In this document: piece by piece, positions 17,202 to 28,960 of the stretch | Numbering within the stretch: position 1 is the stretch's first letter | How the letters are laid out: every line of letters starts with the position of its first letter | Assembly (NCBI RefSeq): GCF_004664715.2 | Contig: NC_051075.1 | Location: 31,206,504-31,270,503, forward strand | DNA length: 64,000 bases | Direction: 5' to 3' | DNA from: Peromyscus leucopus | Taxonomy: Eukaryota; Chordata; Mammalia; Rodentia; Cricetidae | Notes under the pieces: generated by a model | The model's input: the letters and a program-made list of their open reading frames with translations, nothing else | What the model was told of the DNA's origin: nothing | Databases searched by the model: none | Position numbers and translations under genes: made by a program

Positions 17202-19469
17202 AAGATCATCCACCAATGTGACATCTCTACAAGTTGTAAGAAAAATTTAACAATCAAAGGGTGGGGTAGGGTTCTGTTTTTGTCTTTCCAGGATAATGAA
17301 ACACTCATCTTCCAGAAATCATAAGGCCTTGGATATCCAGATGTTTATAGCAGAAAGGAAGAATCTACTGGTACCAATCTACACATGGTAAAATCTCACT
17401 GTCTAACATCTTTCTCTCTATCAATCTAGAAAAGTTGTGGTTCCAATTCAATTATAGCCAAGCTGGCTTTAGAGATGGAATTGGCTCACTCCTTCTCTAA
17501 ATCCAAGCATATTGCTAAAAGAAAAGTTTGAGAGATTCTTCAGTCCCGTATCAGAAGAGCCCTCTGGTGTGAGACAGAAGGAAACCAATAAAAAGGGACC
17601 ATTGTCTTCTAAATTCTAATTCTCTCCATGCTTACTCTTGATTTCTCAGAATCCTTTCTTACATGCTATGACCTCTTTAAATCCAAACCTCCCATTTTTG
17701 ATAACAAATAAGTTTTTCCAATAGCAATCTCAGAAGTCTCCAGAAGAAAGATGGGGCCCCAACAACAACAACTCTACCCAATCCAGAATGATGCCATGGT
17801 AATCATCATCATACTACACTTCTTGCCAGAATTTCAGACAGTCTTACCCATTACTCTAAAACTTGCTGCAGAACCTACAGTTAGTCTAACTGAGATTTAA
17901 CTATCTGAGCTTTCTCACAGTACCCAACAGAGATAACATCACCCCCTAAACGGCAGGAAGCAATTCTAAGAAAATGACGCCCCTTCTCCCTTAGGTTTCA
18001 TAATTCTCAGGGTTATGGATGACGGTTATAGGGTTAGGGGTGGAAGAAAATATTAGACTCAGTATTGTAAAAAAAAGGGGGGGGAGAAGAAATGGAATGG
18101 ATAGGTATAAGATATGATGGTAAATCATTGTATATACTAGTAAAAAAACTTAGTAAAATAGCAACCTTAGATAATTTGCACTGTAATTTGTACTGTTATA
18201 GATTCTTATATGTTGATACAAATGTAAACTATTTTTATACTCCTGTTTAAGATAATTTGTATATTGATACAAATACAGAATTATATTTGTTATAATGTAC
18301 ATATATTTCTACTCTTATTTGAAACATTTTTATATTGATACAAATGTAAATTTATATCTGTCATGCTTTATATATGTTCTACTTCTGTTTAGGATATTCG
18401 GTATATTGATATATATTTAAGATTATTGTCATATTGCATATCGCACTATATATTCCTACCTCTGTTATAAATATCTTGTGTATTGTCACAATTTTGAAGT
18501 CATTGTTCTTCACCATACATTTGCTTATAGACTGTTTACCTTATTTACGTGAAGCCTTAGTCCTTAGGTTATTTCAGTAGATAAGATTTATAGATTTATA
18601 GTCGCCTATGCCTGTCTTCTCTATAGTTACGTTAGTTAGGTTATCCAGATTTACAGATACATAGGTCAGATGGGCAGGTAATCTTCAAACATTTCATAGA
18701 CGTAGAGAATATGGCATTTAAATAACTTAGAATTCTGTTGACGTGAGACACAAATGCTCCTGGCTGCACCAATTGATCCCGAGAGAATGTTGGGCTTCTA
18801 AGACATTTCCATTTGGAAGTTCGTCTTTTTGGCACAAAATGGCCTACTGGGCAAAGAACTGCCCTTGCCTTGATGGCTGACAGTACAAATGCAATGCTGT
18901 CCTTTCTGGACAAGTGGGACACAAGGTAAGCGACCACTGTACTCTGCCAAGACAGGGTAAGATGGTCTCTCAGAATTCCTGCTTCTGAAAATGGTCTGTC
19001 AGATACTCTAGGCCTGTAGCCAGTTTGAATGCACCAACAATGCTGAGAAACATTAGGTGACTGTCCAGGCTGCCAGCTGTCTTGGTCTACTCTTGCAAGA
19101 TTCCCGAAAGTTGCTTGCATCCATCTATGATTTCTCAGGTACCATTATGTTCCTTCTCAGGTCTTTGATGGGATTGAAGACTAGCAGTTATAGTTACAAC
19201 TTAGTATATATAATATCTTAGATAGAACATATTAAGTATTAGATTCAGGTTCTTTAGGATAGGACACCTTTGAATGATCTTTATACCATGCCGTTTACCT
19301 ATGCTCTATACTTCTCTGGATTTTAGTATGTGTTTCTTGCTTGATATTGTTTGCATTGGTTGTAGTTACATCTTATCTAGATCATTATCCCTCATTATTT
19401 CTGGACAATATTTGATAACCATTCCTTTGTATATAGTCTTGTATTAGTTTAGAACCTTCTTATTTAGAC
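17202..19469 (+). other. ERV 3' noncoding interior, no env
   Basis: About 2.3 kb lies between the end of integrase and the polypurine tract. No plus-strand frame resembles an envelope. It contains a G-run (18076-18084), an imperfect tandem array (18165-18500) and a 3' block shared with the minus-strand ERV. IAP-like elements commonly carry such degenerate post-pol sequence. Confidence 0.8.
18165..18500 (+). repeat. imperfect tandem repeat, about 50-77 bp units
   Basis: Successive units start with TTGATACAAAT near 18208, 18257 and 18334, then degenerate TTGATATATAT near 18405 and TTGTCACAATT near 18482. Each has a central pyrimidine-rich TTCTACT(C/T)(C/T)TGTT-like block. Spacings are about 50, 77, 71 and 77 bp. 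Confidence 0.75.
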
Positions 19470-19482
19470 AAAAAGGGGGAGA
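19470..19482 (+). other. polypurine tract of the plus-strand ERV
   Basis: The run AAAAAGGGGGAGA ends at the LTR start. Confidence 0.88.
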
Positions 19483-19809
19483 TGTGGTGGGTAGCCATTC
19501 CAGCTTGGATCTGGAAGTTCCAACCCCCATTGAGACTCTGGCAACTGTCACGCCTACGAGGCGGGGAGAGGGGAGGCGCCTGGAAACCCGAGAGCTGGAT
19601 GGGCCAGCACTCTCTCTGTGCGCTTGCTCGGTGCCGGGACGCTGAACGGTGAAGGTGGACTGTGCAGAGCTCCATCTCCAGAGAACACCACTGGACTGCA
19701 TTACACCTTCCCCAGACCCTGTGACCTACCCATTACTTAATTTGTGAGTTACGCCATTAAATAAATATCCTTTTAACTACGTGGAGTGGCCAAAATAATT
19801 TCTCCAATA
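19483..19809 (+). mobile_element. 3' LTR of the plus-strand ERV
   Basis: 327 bp, beginning TGTGGTGGGTAGCC and ending TTTCTCCAATA, with AATAAA at 19760-19765. It is about 94% identical to the 5' LTR. The target duplication ATCTAT follows at once. Confidence 0.94.
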
Positions 19810-19815
19810 ATCTAT

Positions 19816-20814
19816 TTTTGTCTTTCTAGGATGACAGAAATACCCATCTTCCAAAAATCATAAGGCCTTAGATATCCAGATGTTTACAGCAGAAAGAAAG
19901 AATCTATTGGTACCAATCTACACATGGTAAAATCTCACTGTCTAACATCTATCTGTCTATCAATCTAGTAAGACGGGGTAAGATGGTCTTTCAGAATTTC
20001 TGCTTTTAAAAATGGTCTGTCAGATACTCTAGGCCTGTAGCCAATTTGAATACACCAACAATGCTGAGAAACATTAGGTGACTGTCCAGGCTGTCAGCTG
20101 TCTCTGTCTACTCTTGCAAGATTCCCGAAAGTTGCTTAAATCCATCTTCCATTTCTCAGGTACCATTATGTTCCTTCTCAGGTCTTTGATGGGATTGAAG
20201 ACTAGCAGTTATAGTTACAACTTAGTATATATAATATCTTAGATAGAACATATTAAGTATTAGATTCAGGTTCTTTAGGATAGGACATCTTCTGAAATGA
20301 TCTTTATAACATGCCATTTATCTATGCTCTATACTTCTCTGGATTTTAGTATGTGTTTCTTGCTTGATATTGTTTGCATTGGTTGTAGTTCTATCTTATA
20401 TAGGTCATTATCCCTTATTATTCCTGGACAATATTTGATAACCATTCCTTTGTACATAGTCTTGTACTAGTTTAGAACCTTCTTATTTAGACAAAAATGG
20501 GAAGATGTAGTGGGAAGCCATTCCAGCTTGGATCTGGAAGTTCCAACCCCCATTGAGACTCTGGCAACTGTTACTCCTAGGAGGCGGGGCCAGGGGAGGT
20601 GTCTGGAGACCCGAGACCTGGATGGGCAAGCGCTCTCTCTGTTCCTGGACCCTAGACGGTGGAGGTTGACTGAGCAGAGCTCCAGAGAACACCGCTGGAC
20701 TGCGATACACCTTCCCCAGATCCCCGCGATCTACCTATCCCTTCATTTGTAAGTCACCCACTAAATAAATCTTCCTTTTAACTATGTGGAGTGGCCTTAA
20801 TAATTTCACCAATA
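19816..20814 (+). mobile_element. older related ERV 3' fragment with third LTR
   Basis: From TTTTGTCTTTCTAGG it follows the intact element from about 17273 to 17430. It then jumps to sequence equivalent to about 18950 and continues to a polypurine-like AAAAATGGGAAGA and an LTR at 20506-20814. Compared with the neighbouring element it lacks about 1.5 kb of 3' interior (including the tandem array). The LTR is shorter (309 bp) and clearly more diverged than the other two are from each other. Confidence 0.88.
20506..20814 (+). mobile_element. third, diverged LTR
   Basis: It begins TGTAGTGGGAAGCC and ends ATTTCACCAATA, with deletions relative to 12363-12689 (for example near 20640-20660). An AATAAA lies near 20764. 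No matching target duplication was found next to it. Confidence 0.9.
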
Positions 20815-20819
20815 CAGGA

Positions 20820-21200
20820 TATGTTATTGTTATCTATAATGGCCCTGATACAGAATAGCACAACAGAATTGTTTACTCCTTCATCCCCGATACTCTTTGT
20901 TTCATCAATAAATCCCTATCCCTTTCTCTTTCTGGCTTCTGAAAATAGTCATTTTTCTTTCGATGCTTATTATTACATTCCATGTGAAGAAACCTATCCT
21001 TAAATTACCTTCCTGAGCCTCCTTTATTTTGCTTAATATAATGAATGATGTCTGTTTCAAAGCATGCTGTGGCAGCTAACAGAATTTCATCCTTTGATTT
21101 CTTGGTAGCATTTCATTGTCTTGTACAGAACACTATTAATCCATATAATGGTAAATATAGGTTCTCTCAAATAAATGCATGAAGTCTTATTATCACTTAA
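20820..21200 (-). mobile_element. L1 fragment (old)
   Basis: Reversed L1-type sequence (TTTTGCTTAATATAATG, then GGTAGCATTTCATTGTCTTGTACA), decayed. It probably continues beyond the inserted LTR at 21204-22076. Confidence 0.45.
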
Positions 21201-21203
21201 AAA

Positions 21204-22076
21204 TGTGCTGCTATTGCGAGACAGCCACATGAGTCTATTTAAGGAGGTGACAAGGATTTATTAAAGTAATAAAGAGGAAGATAAGCTCAGCTCATGAAAA
21301 CAAAACTAGGTGAACAGCTACTATCCATTCTGCCCAGGAGCTAAGGGATCCAGTCATCTGAATCCACAAGAAGAAGAAGAAGAAGAAGAAGAAGAAGAAG
21401 AAGAAGAAGAAGAAGAAGAAGAAGAGAGAGGGAGAGGGAGGGGGACGAGGAGAGGAAGAGTGGGGAAGGAGGGGTGGGGGGATGGGGAGGAGGGGGAGGA
21501 GGAGGAAGGGGAAGAGACCTTGATGTCCCTTCTCTCTCCTTTTAAGGGACCAAGTATATAGATCAGAAATCACACCCTAAGGCTTATACCTCAAAGCTAA
21601 TTGGTGGAATGAATTCCCACTACACTTGGCCTAAGCTTGGCTTGTTTCTTGCCAGCTTTTCTTAAGTTTAAATTATCCCATCTACCTATTGCTTCTGGGT
21701 CTTTTCTTTTTTTAATTCTGTGTATCTTACTTTCACTCTTACTCTGTGGCTGGCTGGGTGGCTGGGTGGCTTGACCCTAGCATCTTCGTCTCATTTATCT
21801 TGCTTCTTCTTCCTTCTTCTTGCTTCTTGATCCTCCCAGATTTCTACTTTTATTTATTCTCTCTGCCTGACAGCTCCTTCTATCCTTTCTCCTACCTCAC
21901 TATTGGCCGTTCAGCTCTTTATTAGACTATCCAGTGTTTTAGAGAAGCACAGTAACACAGTGTAAAAAAGTTAAACAAATGCAGCATAAAGGAATGTAAA
22001 ACATCTTTGCATCAGTAAAGCAAATGTTCACCAGAATAAACAAATATATCGCATTTTAAAATAATATTCTACAACA
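21204..22076 (-). mobile_element. LTR, minus strand (same family as 57727-58259)
   Basis: Read on the minus strand it starts TGTTGTAGAATATT and passes through GATGCAAAGATG, TAAAGAGCTGAACGGCCAATAG and AATAAATCC near its far end. The CTATTGGCC / CTCTTTATTAGAC block on the plus strand is diagnostic of the family here. It contains an (AGA)n expansion at 21367-21425. I could not confirm a target duplication. Confidence 0.75.
21367..21515. repeat. (AAG)n and purine-only tract
   Basis: About 19 AGA units (21367-21425) are followed by a G-rich purine run (GAGGGAGAGGGAGGGGG and variants) to about 21515, about 150 bp with very few pyrimidines. Confidence 0.95.
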
Positions 22077-22860
22077 CAGGTTGATTCTGTTTCTGGTATT
22101 TATTGAATTTTGCTGAAATGATCACATCAGTGCAGAATTCTCTCTGGTTGCATGTCCTTTTTGGGAGTTTTTAGGTTTGAATTTCAAATAACCCTGTTTA
22201 AGATCATGTGTCAAATATTGATAATGCTATTTATGGATTATTTGACAACTTTAGACATAGTTTGATGGGGGGTGGCCTTTGAAGTGTGTACCAAGTCCAT
22301 AGTACCATCTTCACTTTTTGCTTTTATCTTTAAAATGTGAAGAGACTCCCTAATTATCCAAGTCTACTGCCACAATTGTCAGTCCAGGCCCAGCGGTCTA
22401 ACATGCCATTAACTGAACCCTTTGCAGCTATGATTCAAAATAAATCTTTCTTCCTTCAAGTTGTTAATGTTAAATAATTTGGACAATGATTGTTAAATTT
22501 ACTAATGCAGAGAGTAGTATTGCTAGTCCTATGACAGTTTGACATTTAATTTTTAGAAAACTTCCTTGTTTTTCCTGTAATATTTATATAAACTGGTATT
22601 TCCACCAACAGCAAGCAAGAATCCCCTTTATTCTTTCTTCACCAAGCTTTATATGGATTTGTGGTGTCTTTATTTTATTTATTGTGTTGCTTGTGGGTTT
22701 TTTTTTTGTACTTTTGCCAAAATATACATATCATTTAAGATGAAATGATATCTCACAGTAATTATGATTTGCATTTCCTCATGTGTAGTAATATTGAACT
22801 TTCCCTTCAAGTATTTGCTGGGCATTTATCTGGTGCTAATAGTCTGATCTAGAGCCCCAA
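22077..22860 (-). mobile_element. L1 fragments (old, minus strand)
   Basis: Pieces such as AATGATATCTCACAGTAATTA and GATTTGCATTTCCTCATG (22745-22790) match the reversed ORF2 C-terminal region seen at 4980-5070. The rest is decayed 3' L1-like sequence. Confidence 0.5.
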
Positions 22861-23423
22861 AGAGGACTTCCACCTCTACAGTGACTTGCCATCCCCTTCA
22901 TGGGAATTGTTTGTCTGTTCTGATAAAGTTTGTAATTGTTCTGTTTTCTTTCTGTGACTGGAATTTCTCAGGTCCACATCACTCTTCACCCTAGCATTCC
23001 TTTCTGAGTGGATCATCTTTCCAGGATATATAAGTCATTATCTGTCCTATGGAAGGAAATTAGCAATACCACTAGATGATTACCCCTTGCCCAAGACTCC
23101 CATAACACTGGAGAGACATAAATAAATGTCTCTTGACCCCAGATAGGGAGCCAATGGCAAATAAAAATACTTCCATCAAAGTTCAACATGGTGAACCAAT
23201 GAGTTTATTATGGTTACTGATAGGACTGGGTAGGGGATTGATGGTATTAGGGTCCTGGAGAAGTCTCACAAAAGACCACCAGCCACATATGCAATCAACA
23301 AGAACATTTATTATTTTGAGAAATGTGAGCTCCTTCTAAGCACAGCTAAAGGGGAATTCCTATGGCAGTTAGGTCATTTTAGATATGATTGACTTAAGCA
23401 AGTAGCAATCATATTAGTACATT
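22861..23423. other. no gene; unclassified repeat-like sequence
   Basis: CCAATGAGTTTATTATGG at about 23196 and following sequence look like a rodent interspersed element. I cannot place its ends. Confidence 0.35.
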
Positions 23424-23584
23424 TGGTTTTTCTTTCAAGACAGGGTTTCTCTGTGTATCTTTGGTGCCTATTTTAGATATCACTCTGTAGACCAGTCTGG
23501 CCTCAAATTCACAGAGATCTGTGACCACCTGGCACTGCCTCCTGAGTGCTGGGATCAAAGCCGTGCGACAACACTGCCCTGCAT
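23424..23584 (-). mobile_element. B1 SINE (diverged)
   Basis: Reverse complement B1 landmarks: AAGACAGGGTTTCTCTGTG, CTGGCCTCAAATTCACAGAG, AGTGCTGGGATCAAAGCCG. Confidence 0.88.
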
Positions 23585-24065
23585 ATATTTGTACATTCTA
23601 CCTGGCCAGGAGTAGTTATGGCCTGGTCAGGGCTAGAGCATTCCATTCTTGGGCAGACCTGAGCAAGTCTCATGACTTGTTCTTACTTGGTTGTCAGCTT
23701 GAGTTGGTACTGCATGCAACAGGCCTCCTTGTCCCTGATGTTGGGGGTGTTGGAGATTTATTGTCCTTTGTGTGTGGCTTTTTCAGAAACAGCTTATTTC
23801 ATCTCAGGAAACTGAAACTGAGGCCTGATCTCTGAGAGAAGACTGAGCAGTCTATTATGGGTCTGCTCCGTCCTCTCAAAGGAACACTGGCCAGCTTGTG
23901 TGTGTTTGGGAAGCATGACTCTGGCAGATCTTGCCCTTTTCTCCCATTCCCTCTGGCCTGATAAAAATCATTAGATTACATGCCTAAAGCTACATGCCAA
24001 GATCTATTCTTTTATTTGGCCATTTCTTCCTCCTGAGACTGATTACCCAGGTCTTGCCATCAAAG

Positions 24066-24528
24066 TGTTGAGGTCCAGCAATCAGAAGCCCCCTTTGGCT
24101 TACCTAATTAACATACTCAATCAAAATTAAGCATCTCACACTAACATGGGATTTCCCCCTTTACCTTTACAAACTGCCATTTGCCTATGTGCCAAAGGTA
24201 GTCCTGTCTGGGACAAATATCCCTGCTCCCTTTTCTTTTTTCCTTCCCCTTCTCCCTTATCCTCTATCTCCTCTACTACTGCATACTAGCCCATTCTAAC
24301 ACAGACCTTCCTTTTTTCTTCTTAAAAATTACAACTGCAAGGTCATTTGCTGATGTTTTTCTGCCAAAGTCAGAAAGCAGCCACTTTAAGTTTTGTTCCC
24401 CATTTAATAAAGGATCTCTCTGTGAAAACAGGTGTTTGGGTGTGGTTTGTGTCTAATCCAGGGTCTCCAAAGGAGTCCCCACTGTTTGGGAGTCCCATTC
24501 AGGGAGTACTTACAGGAGCAAGCACAAC
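24066..24528 (+). mobile_element. probable LTR (class I-like)
   Basis: It starts TGTTGAGGTCCAGC and has a polyadenylation signal in CCATTTAATAAAGGATC (about 24402), followed by a GT-rich stretch, as in an R-U5 region. TCAAAG occurs at 24060-24065 and 24529-24534, but this would make the LTR end in AC. An alternative end in CA lies near 24500. Boundaries are uncertain. Confidence 0.55.
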
Positions 24529-24819
24529 TCAAAGACAATTGCATCACCTAAAATGACTTCTAGTATGGGTGATGATTCATAAAAACTGCAAGCCTGGAGT
24601 GCTCTCTATGACTTTCAGGAAGAGCAATGGACAGAGTCTCTCTTTTTAGTAGTTCTTATTGCTTTTACTACCTCAGGGACTGAAGGGCCTTGTGAATCTG
24701 GCAACTTTCAGGAGCTTCCTGAGACTTTTGGGTTCTTTATTTCCTCAGTTTAAAGGAAAGATTCCCTCCTGAATAGAATGTTTCAACACAGAGCAAATTG
24801 CTACACAAATGGGTGCTGA
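24529..24819. other. no gene; unclassified
   Basis: Nothing recognised with confidence. Blocks such as GCATCACC and GGGTGATGATTCATAAAA look repeat-derived. Confidence 0.35.
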
Positions 24820-25010
24820 TTGTTTCCTTTGGTGTGTAAGAACTTTTTACTTTGATGAATTCTTGTTAGTCTAGTTTATATTTCCTAGACTTGTAGATTA
24901 TTGTCCAAAATATTCTTGATGATGCCAATGTCCTCACTTATTTAGCCATTTTTCCTATTAGTTTCATAACATTATGTCTGATAATGTTATGTCTTTGATT
25001 TTTTTGTGAG
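24820..25010 (-). mobile_element. L1 ORF2 fragment (old)
   Basis: The reversed L1 phrase around GTGTGTAAGAACTTTTTACTTTGATG followed by CTTGTTAGTC resembles the ORF2 tail found elsewhere. It is decayed and short. Confidence 0.4.
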
Positions 25011-26930
25011 TTGTTTACTGAAATATCATTTTCCAATGTGTATCACAAGAGATAAACAAAGACATTGATAAAATGTGTGTACACACATGTGTTTTTGTGT
25101 GTGTGTCTGTGTGTAATATGACAAGGCATCTTATAGCTGTGTTTAGAAAATGGTGAAGTAAATAGAAATAACATTAAATTAGAAGCAGAATGATCTGTGA
25201 CAATGTCACATTGACATGATGGATTGACAATGGACAAAACTGAGCAATAATGTAATACTGCAATAGTAGAAGATAATCAAAATTGTATAAGAAGCTAACA
25301 TAAGTAAATGAGCAATTAAGTGAAAGAAGAAGAAAATCTCCCAAGTAGAATAACTGATAAGTATTTTGTGTATAAACTTACCCTCAAGGACATAGAAAAA
25401 TTCCTTACTCATTTATGGGCTGCATACAGGGAACTTCAAAGAATACATTGTTGGTTTTATGCCCTTGTCTCCACAGTTCTTGTGTACTCTATTAGCAGAT
25501 CTCAAAAAGAAACAGAGGCTAGCTTAGCAGATAGCAAGAGTTAATTACAAAATAAGCACAGCCCACTCTGTGCTTTGGATGGGGTGAACAGACCATTGCC
25601 CCAATCTGCACACTAGGCAAGCTACATACTAATTTTTACAGCAACAACAATAACAAAAACATTCCCTGAAGTATCTTTGTGGCAAACGAGTGATGTCCAG
25701 GTGTGCTTATACTTTTACAGGTCAGAACTCACTATTGTATATCACAGAATAATGTATTTTGGTTTTGGGTTTGTTTTATTTTGTTTTGCTAGGTTTTCTC
25801 CTGATACACAATGATCTTTTGAAGTTTAAGACTTCATGGAGCCCTGTCCAAATTGTAATTTATTAACTTTCAGGCAACTTGGGAGATCATGTCATCCTTG
25901 GAGGTCATTTTTCTTCCAACAACAAGAAAAATGACTCGGGTCTTAACCTTCTGGTCATTAATTAAAGTCCAGCTGTGCCTGTCCTTTAGCACCAAGACTA
26001 CTGAGTATGAGGAACAATTTAAAACACACTTCCTTCGGGTCTGCTTATCATAGCATATATAAAATGAGAGAAAAAAAAAGGAGAAATAAGTCTACAGTGG
26101 GGAAGCCTGAAAATTTGTTAAAACAAAAACAAACAAACAACAACAAAAACAAAACTGTGATTAATCATGTTTATGGTGTGAACACTGCTCAGGCTAAGAA
26201 ATGACACCCCAAATATGGCACTTAAAATACTGTCACTTTGAACTATGAAATCAGTGCCAGAATAGAGTTCCCTGTTTAGATAATTTATCAGCCCTAAAAT
26301 TTACTCTTTCTCTTAAATAGCTTACTTGTCCATTTCTATACTTGCTGTAAAAAGAAAATGAACTTCTGAATCTCTTTAGCTTTAGAGTTCCATTTTCTAT
26401 TATTATGATGGCCATTTGTCAATAATAAATTGATATAACTGTGTGCTTTTTTTCTTGTTGATCTATTGTCAGCATATTTCAACAACTTAATTACCAAATA
26501 TAGATATTGTCTACTATATGGAAGGATTAACTCCTAAGTGTTAAAATTCTTCATATGGGGCTTTTCTGCCCAACAATTCCCAATTCAAGCATATTCTCTA
26601 AATGCATGTGTACAAACTTCCCCTCAAGGGTTGTTAGTGTGCTCACACCTTTTAAAATTGGTACACCTAGAAAGTAAAGAAATTTAGTGTAAAAAGAAAA
26701 TCTGAAAGATATATTAAGTAAATATAAGTCCTTGATAGAATCTGTAACAAAATAAAAGGCAAAAAAACCACAAGGAAATCTAACAAATTATAAATTATTG
26801 AATCTAGAACAAGGTGCTAACATCAACTTGTAAGTGGTCATTAAAACACAATATTTCACAGAACTAATGCAGAATATTAAAGTTAGGCAACTGGGGCTGT
26901 ATAGACAACCTCAACAACTAAAAGTGTTTG
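25011..26930. other. no gene; unclassified
   Basis: AT-rich sequence with only short frames and a short TG tract near 25075-25115. I recognise no gene or repeat with confidence. Confidence 0.4.
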
Positions 26931-26934
26931 CTGT

Positions 26935-27118
26935 TTGTGTAGACGGACCAAATTCCATTCCGACACCCACGTGCTGTATGTAGCTCACCATTGCCTGGAA
27001 CTCCAGGTGAGTGAGATCTGGTGCCCTCTTCTGGCCTCTGCATCCATGTGGCATCTGTTAACATAGTATGACATACACACATAATTAAAAATAAAGTCAA
27101 TCTTAAAAAATAAAATGA
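26935..27118 (+). mobile_element. B3/B2-type SINE
   Basis: ATTCCGACACCCACGTG, CACCATTGCCTGGAACTCCAG, GATCTGGTGCCCTCTTCTGG and GCCTCTGCATCCATGTGGCA, then ACATACACACATAATTAAAAATAAAG, give the order and A-rich tail of a B3/B2-type SINE. Confidence 0.8.
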
Positions 27119-28349
27119 GGAAACTGCATACATAGATAATCAGTACCAACATCCTAATATTTCCATAAAAACACCAATCTGAAATTCTGAAAAAGTAATT
27201 AATCAACAACAACCACAAATGATACAACTGTCAAAATGCCCAAACATCCATTTCAATGGTAAGTAGATTTTTGTACCTCAGAGGGAATAAATACATGTAA
27301 AACACATAGTAAATTGGCTTATATTGAACCTATAATTCTGTGGAATAGTTTTGCTTCATTTATTAAGAAAAATATATACAATTTTTACAGACAAATACAT
27401 TTGTATAAGTTGTTTTTCTTAAAAATTGAGGCTTCTCAATTAGCACATTAATTAGCGAATCTTGAGTCAAGTACTTTTGGCTGTAACTAGGCTGATAAAC
27501 TTAGTCATCCAAACCAAGCCTAAGCAGACAGGCCTCTGTCTGTGTCCTGAGCACTTGGGCTGTCATGGAGTGCACCTGGGGAAGCTCATCTGGCTCCCTT
27601 CACATCCTCAGTGGTTGAGAAAAGGGATTTATTTAGAGGGAGAAGAGAGGCGCCGAGGTCTGAGTGCTGTCTAGCTGAATAGTTGAGACATATCCTCCAA
27701 AGTGAAGAGGGAGAGGCTGCTTGGAAAGATGGCTCTCAGCAAATTCTGTTTGTCTTACACTTCTCTCAGGGAAAAAGAAAAAAAAAAAAACATAACAGTC
27801 TTCAAGCATCCATGTACAATCTACCTGGGGTGGTGAATACCTTCATTCTGGTAGAACCAGCATTTCTAACATCTGTTCCCGAAAGGGTTAGGACCAACTG
27901 CAAGTTAATGAGGGTTGTAAAAAAATGTGTTTCTCTAAACTTCTCTTTCTTCTCCTGAGGGAAAAAAAAAAAAAAACTTTTATTTTCTTCTCAAAAGAAA
28001 AATATAATCAGTTTACAAACATTCATTTTGAATATATTTACTTGATCACAATATGTTTAAACAATTCAGCAGAGTATACTGCCTTTTGCTGATTTATCAT
28101 TACATTTATGTTTTGTATTTATACATACACACATATTTGCATATTATTTTCTGCAAAATAGGTCTCCCCAAAGGTTGTTCAATCACATACTTCCAAGAAC
28201 TTAAAGACTGTTCCTTCCCACTGGCATTGTATTTTAAATTATCAATATTTTTAATTTTCTTTTTAATCAGTACATAATGTGGTAAATATTATGACATATT
28301 TGAACACAGTGTATTATTATGGCTCTTTTTTTTATTTCCCCACCCTTCT
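27119..28349. other. no gene; unclassified
   Basis: Two A-runs (27777-27790 and 27962-27976) hint at old SINE or L1 tails. No family could be assigned. Confidence 0.35.
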
Positions 28350-28960
28350 GTTATCTCTACCCCATTTGTAGGCTCCTTCCCCAGACTATTGTCCTCTTTC
28401 CTACTCCATGTATTCTTCATTCATTTTCTATTCTTCCTTATGCCTAGTAGTGCCCTTTCTTCATTTCCTTTTTAAATTTTTTGGACTCCACCCACACCTT
28501 ATGTATATACATGCTTACTTTGTAGTCTAGGATATGCATATGAGGGAAAATATTGGCCTTTGGTATTTATAAGTTTGGGGACACTTCTATTAATATATGT
28601 ATATGCCAGATCCATTCATTTTCTTATGTTTCATGATTTCACTTTTCTTCACAGCTGAATGAAATCCATTATATGTTTGTAACATAGTTTCATTACCCAT
28701 TCATCTCTTGATGGACAGATAAAATGCTTCTATTTTCTTGCTGCCATGGCTACAGCAGCAAAACACAAAGATGTGGAAGTAACTCTGTGGTAAGATATAA
28801 AGTCATTTGATATTTGCCCAAGAGTGCTATAGCGTGGTCATATGGTAGATCATTTTTTTTTAAACTTAAAAAAAAATACGGCAGTGCAATATTGTTAAAA
28901 TGCCTTTTATGTTCTATGAAACTGAAACTTTTGCTGGACCTCACATCTACTTAATAATAC
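28350..28960 (-). mobile_element. L1 fragment (ORF2 end and 3' UTR)
   Basis: Reversed L1 phrases: AATGAAATCCATTATATG, TTACCCATTCATCTCTTGATGG, GCCATGGCTACAGCAGC and GCCCAAGAGTGCTATAGC. Similar but distinct old copies lie at 56400-56950. Confidence 0.65.

Larger units (their letters stand above)
12363..19809 (+). mobile_element. class II (IAP-like) ERV, plus strand, full structure
   Basis: A 7.4-kb element: 327-bp LTRs (12363-12689 and 19483-19809), PBS (12692-12708), leader, gag remnant, protease, RT, RNase H, integrase, about 2.3 kb of noncoding 3' interior without env, and a polypurine tract (19470-19482). The hexamer ATCTAT flanks it exactly (12357-12362 and 19810-19815). I count about 20 LTR differences (about 6%), so it is older than its minus-strand neighbour. 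Protease, RT, RNase H and integrase share one frame, as in IAP-like elements. Confidence 0.95.

Noticed and set aside
18165..18500. CRISPR-like repeat array
   Set aside because: Units are imperfect, directly tandem and without unique spacers, inside a retroviral interior of a rodent genome.
18641..19120. 159-codon minus-strand frame inside the plus-strand ERV
   Set aside because: It is antisense to ERV 3' noncoding sequence; composition and position give no support for a gene.
17202..19482. Envelope gene of the plus-strand ERV
   Set aside because: No plus-strand frame has a signal peptide, cleavage site or transmembrane pattern; the region is noncoding.
21310..21573. Poly-glutamate / poly-phenylalanine frames
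   Set aside because: Pure translation of the (AGA)n microsatellite. The same holds for 42275-42601.
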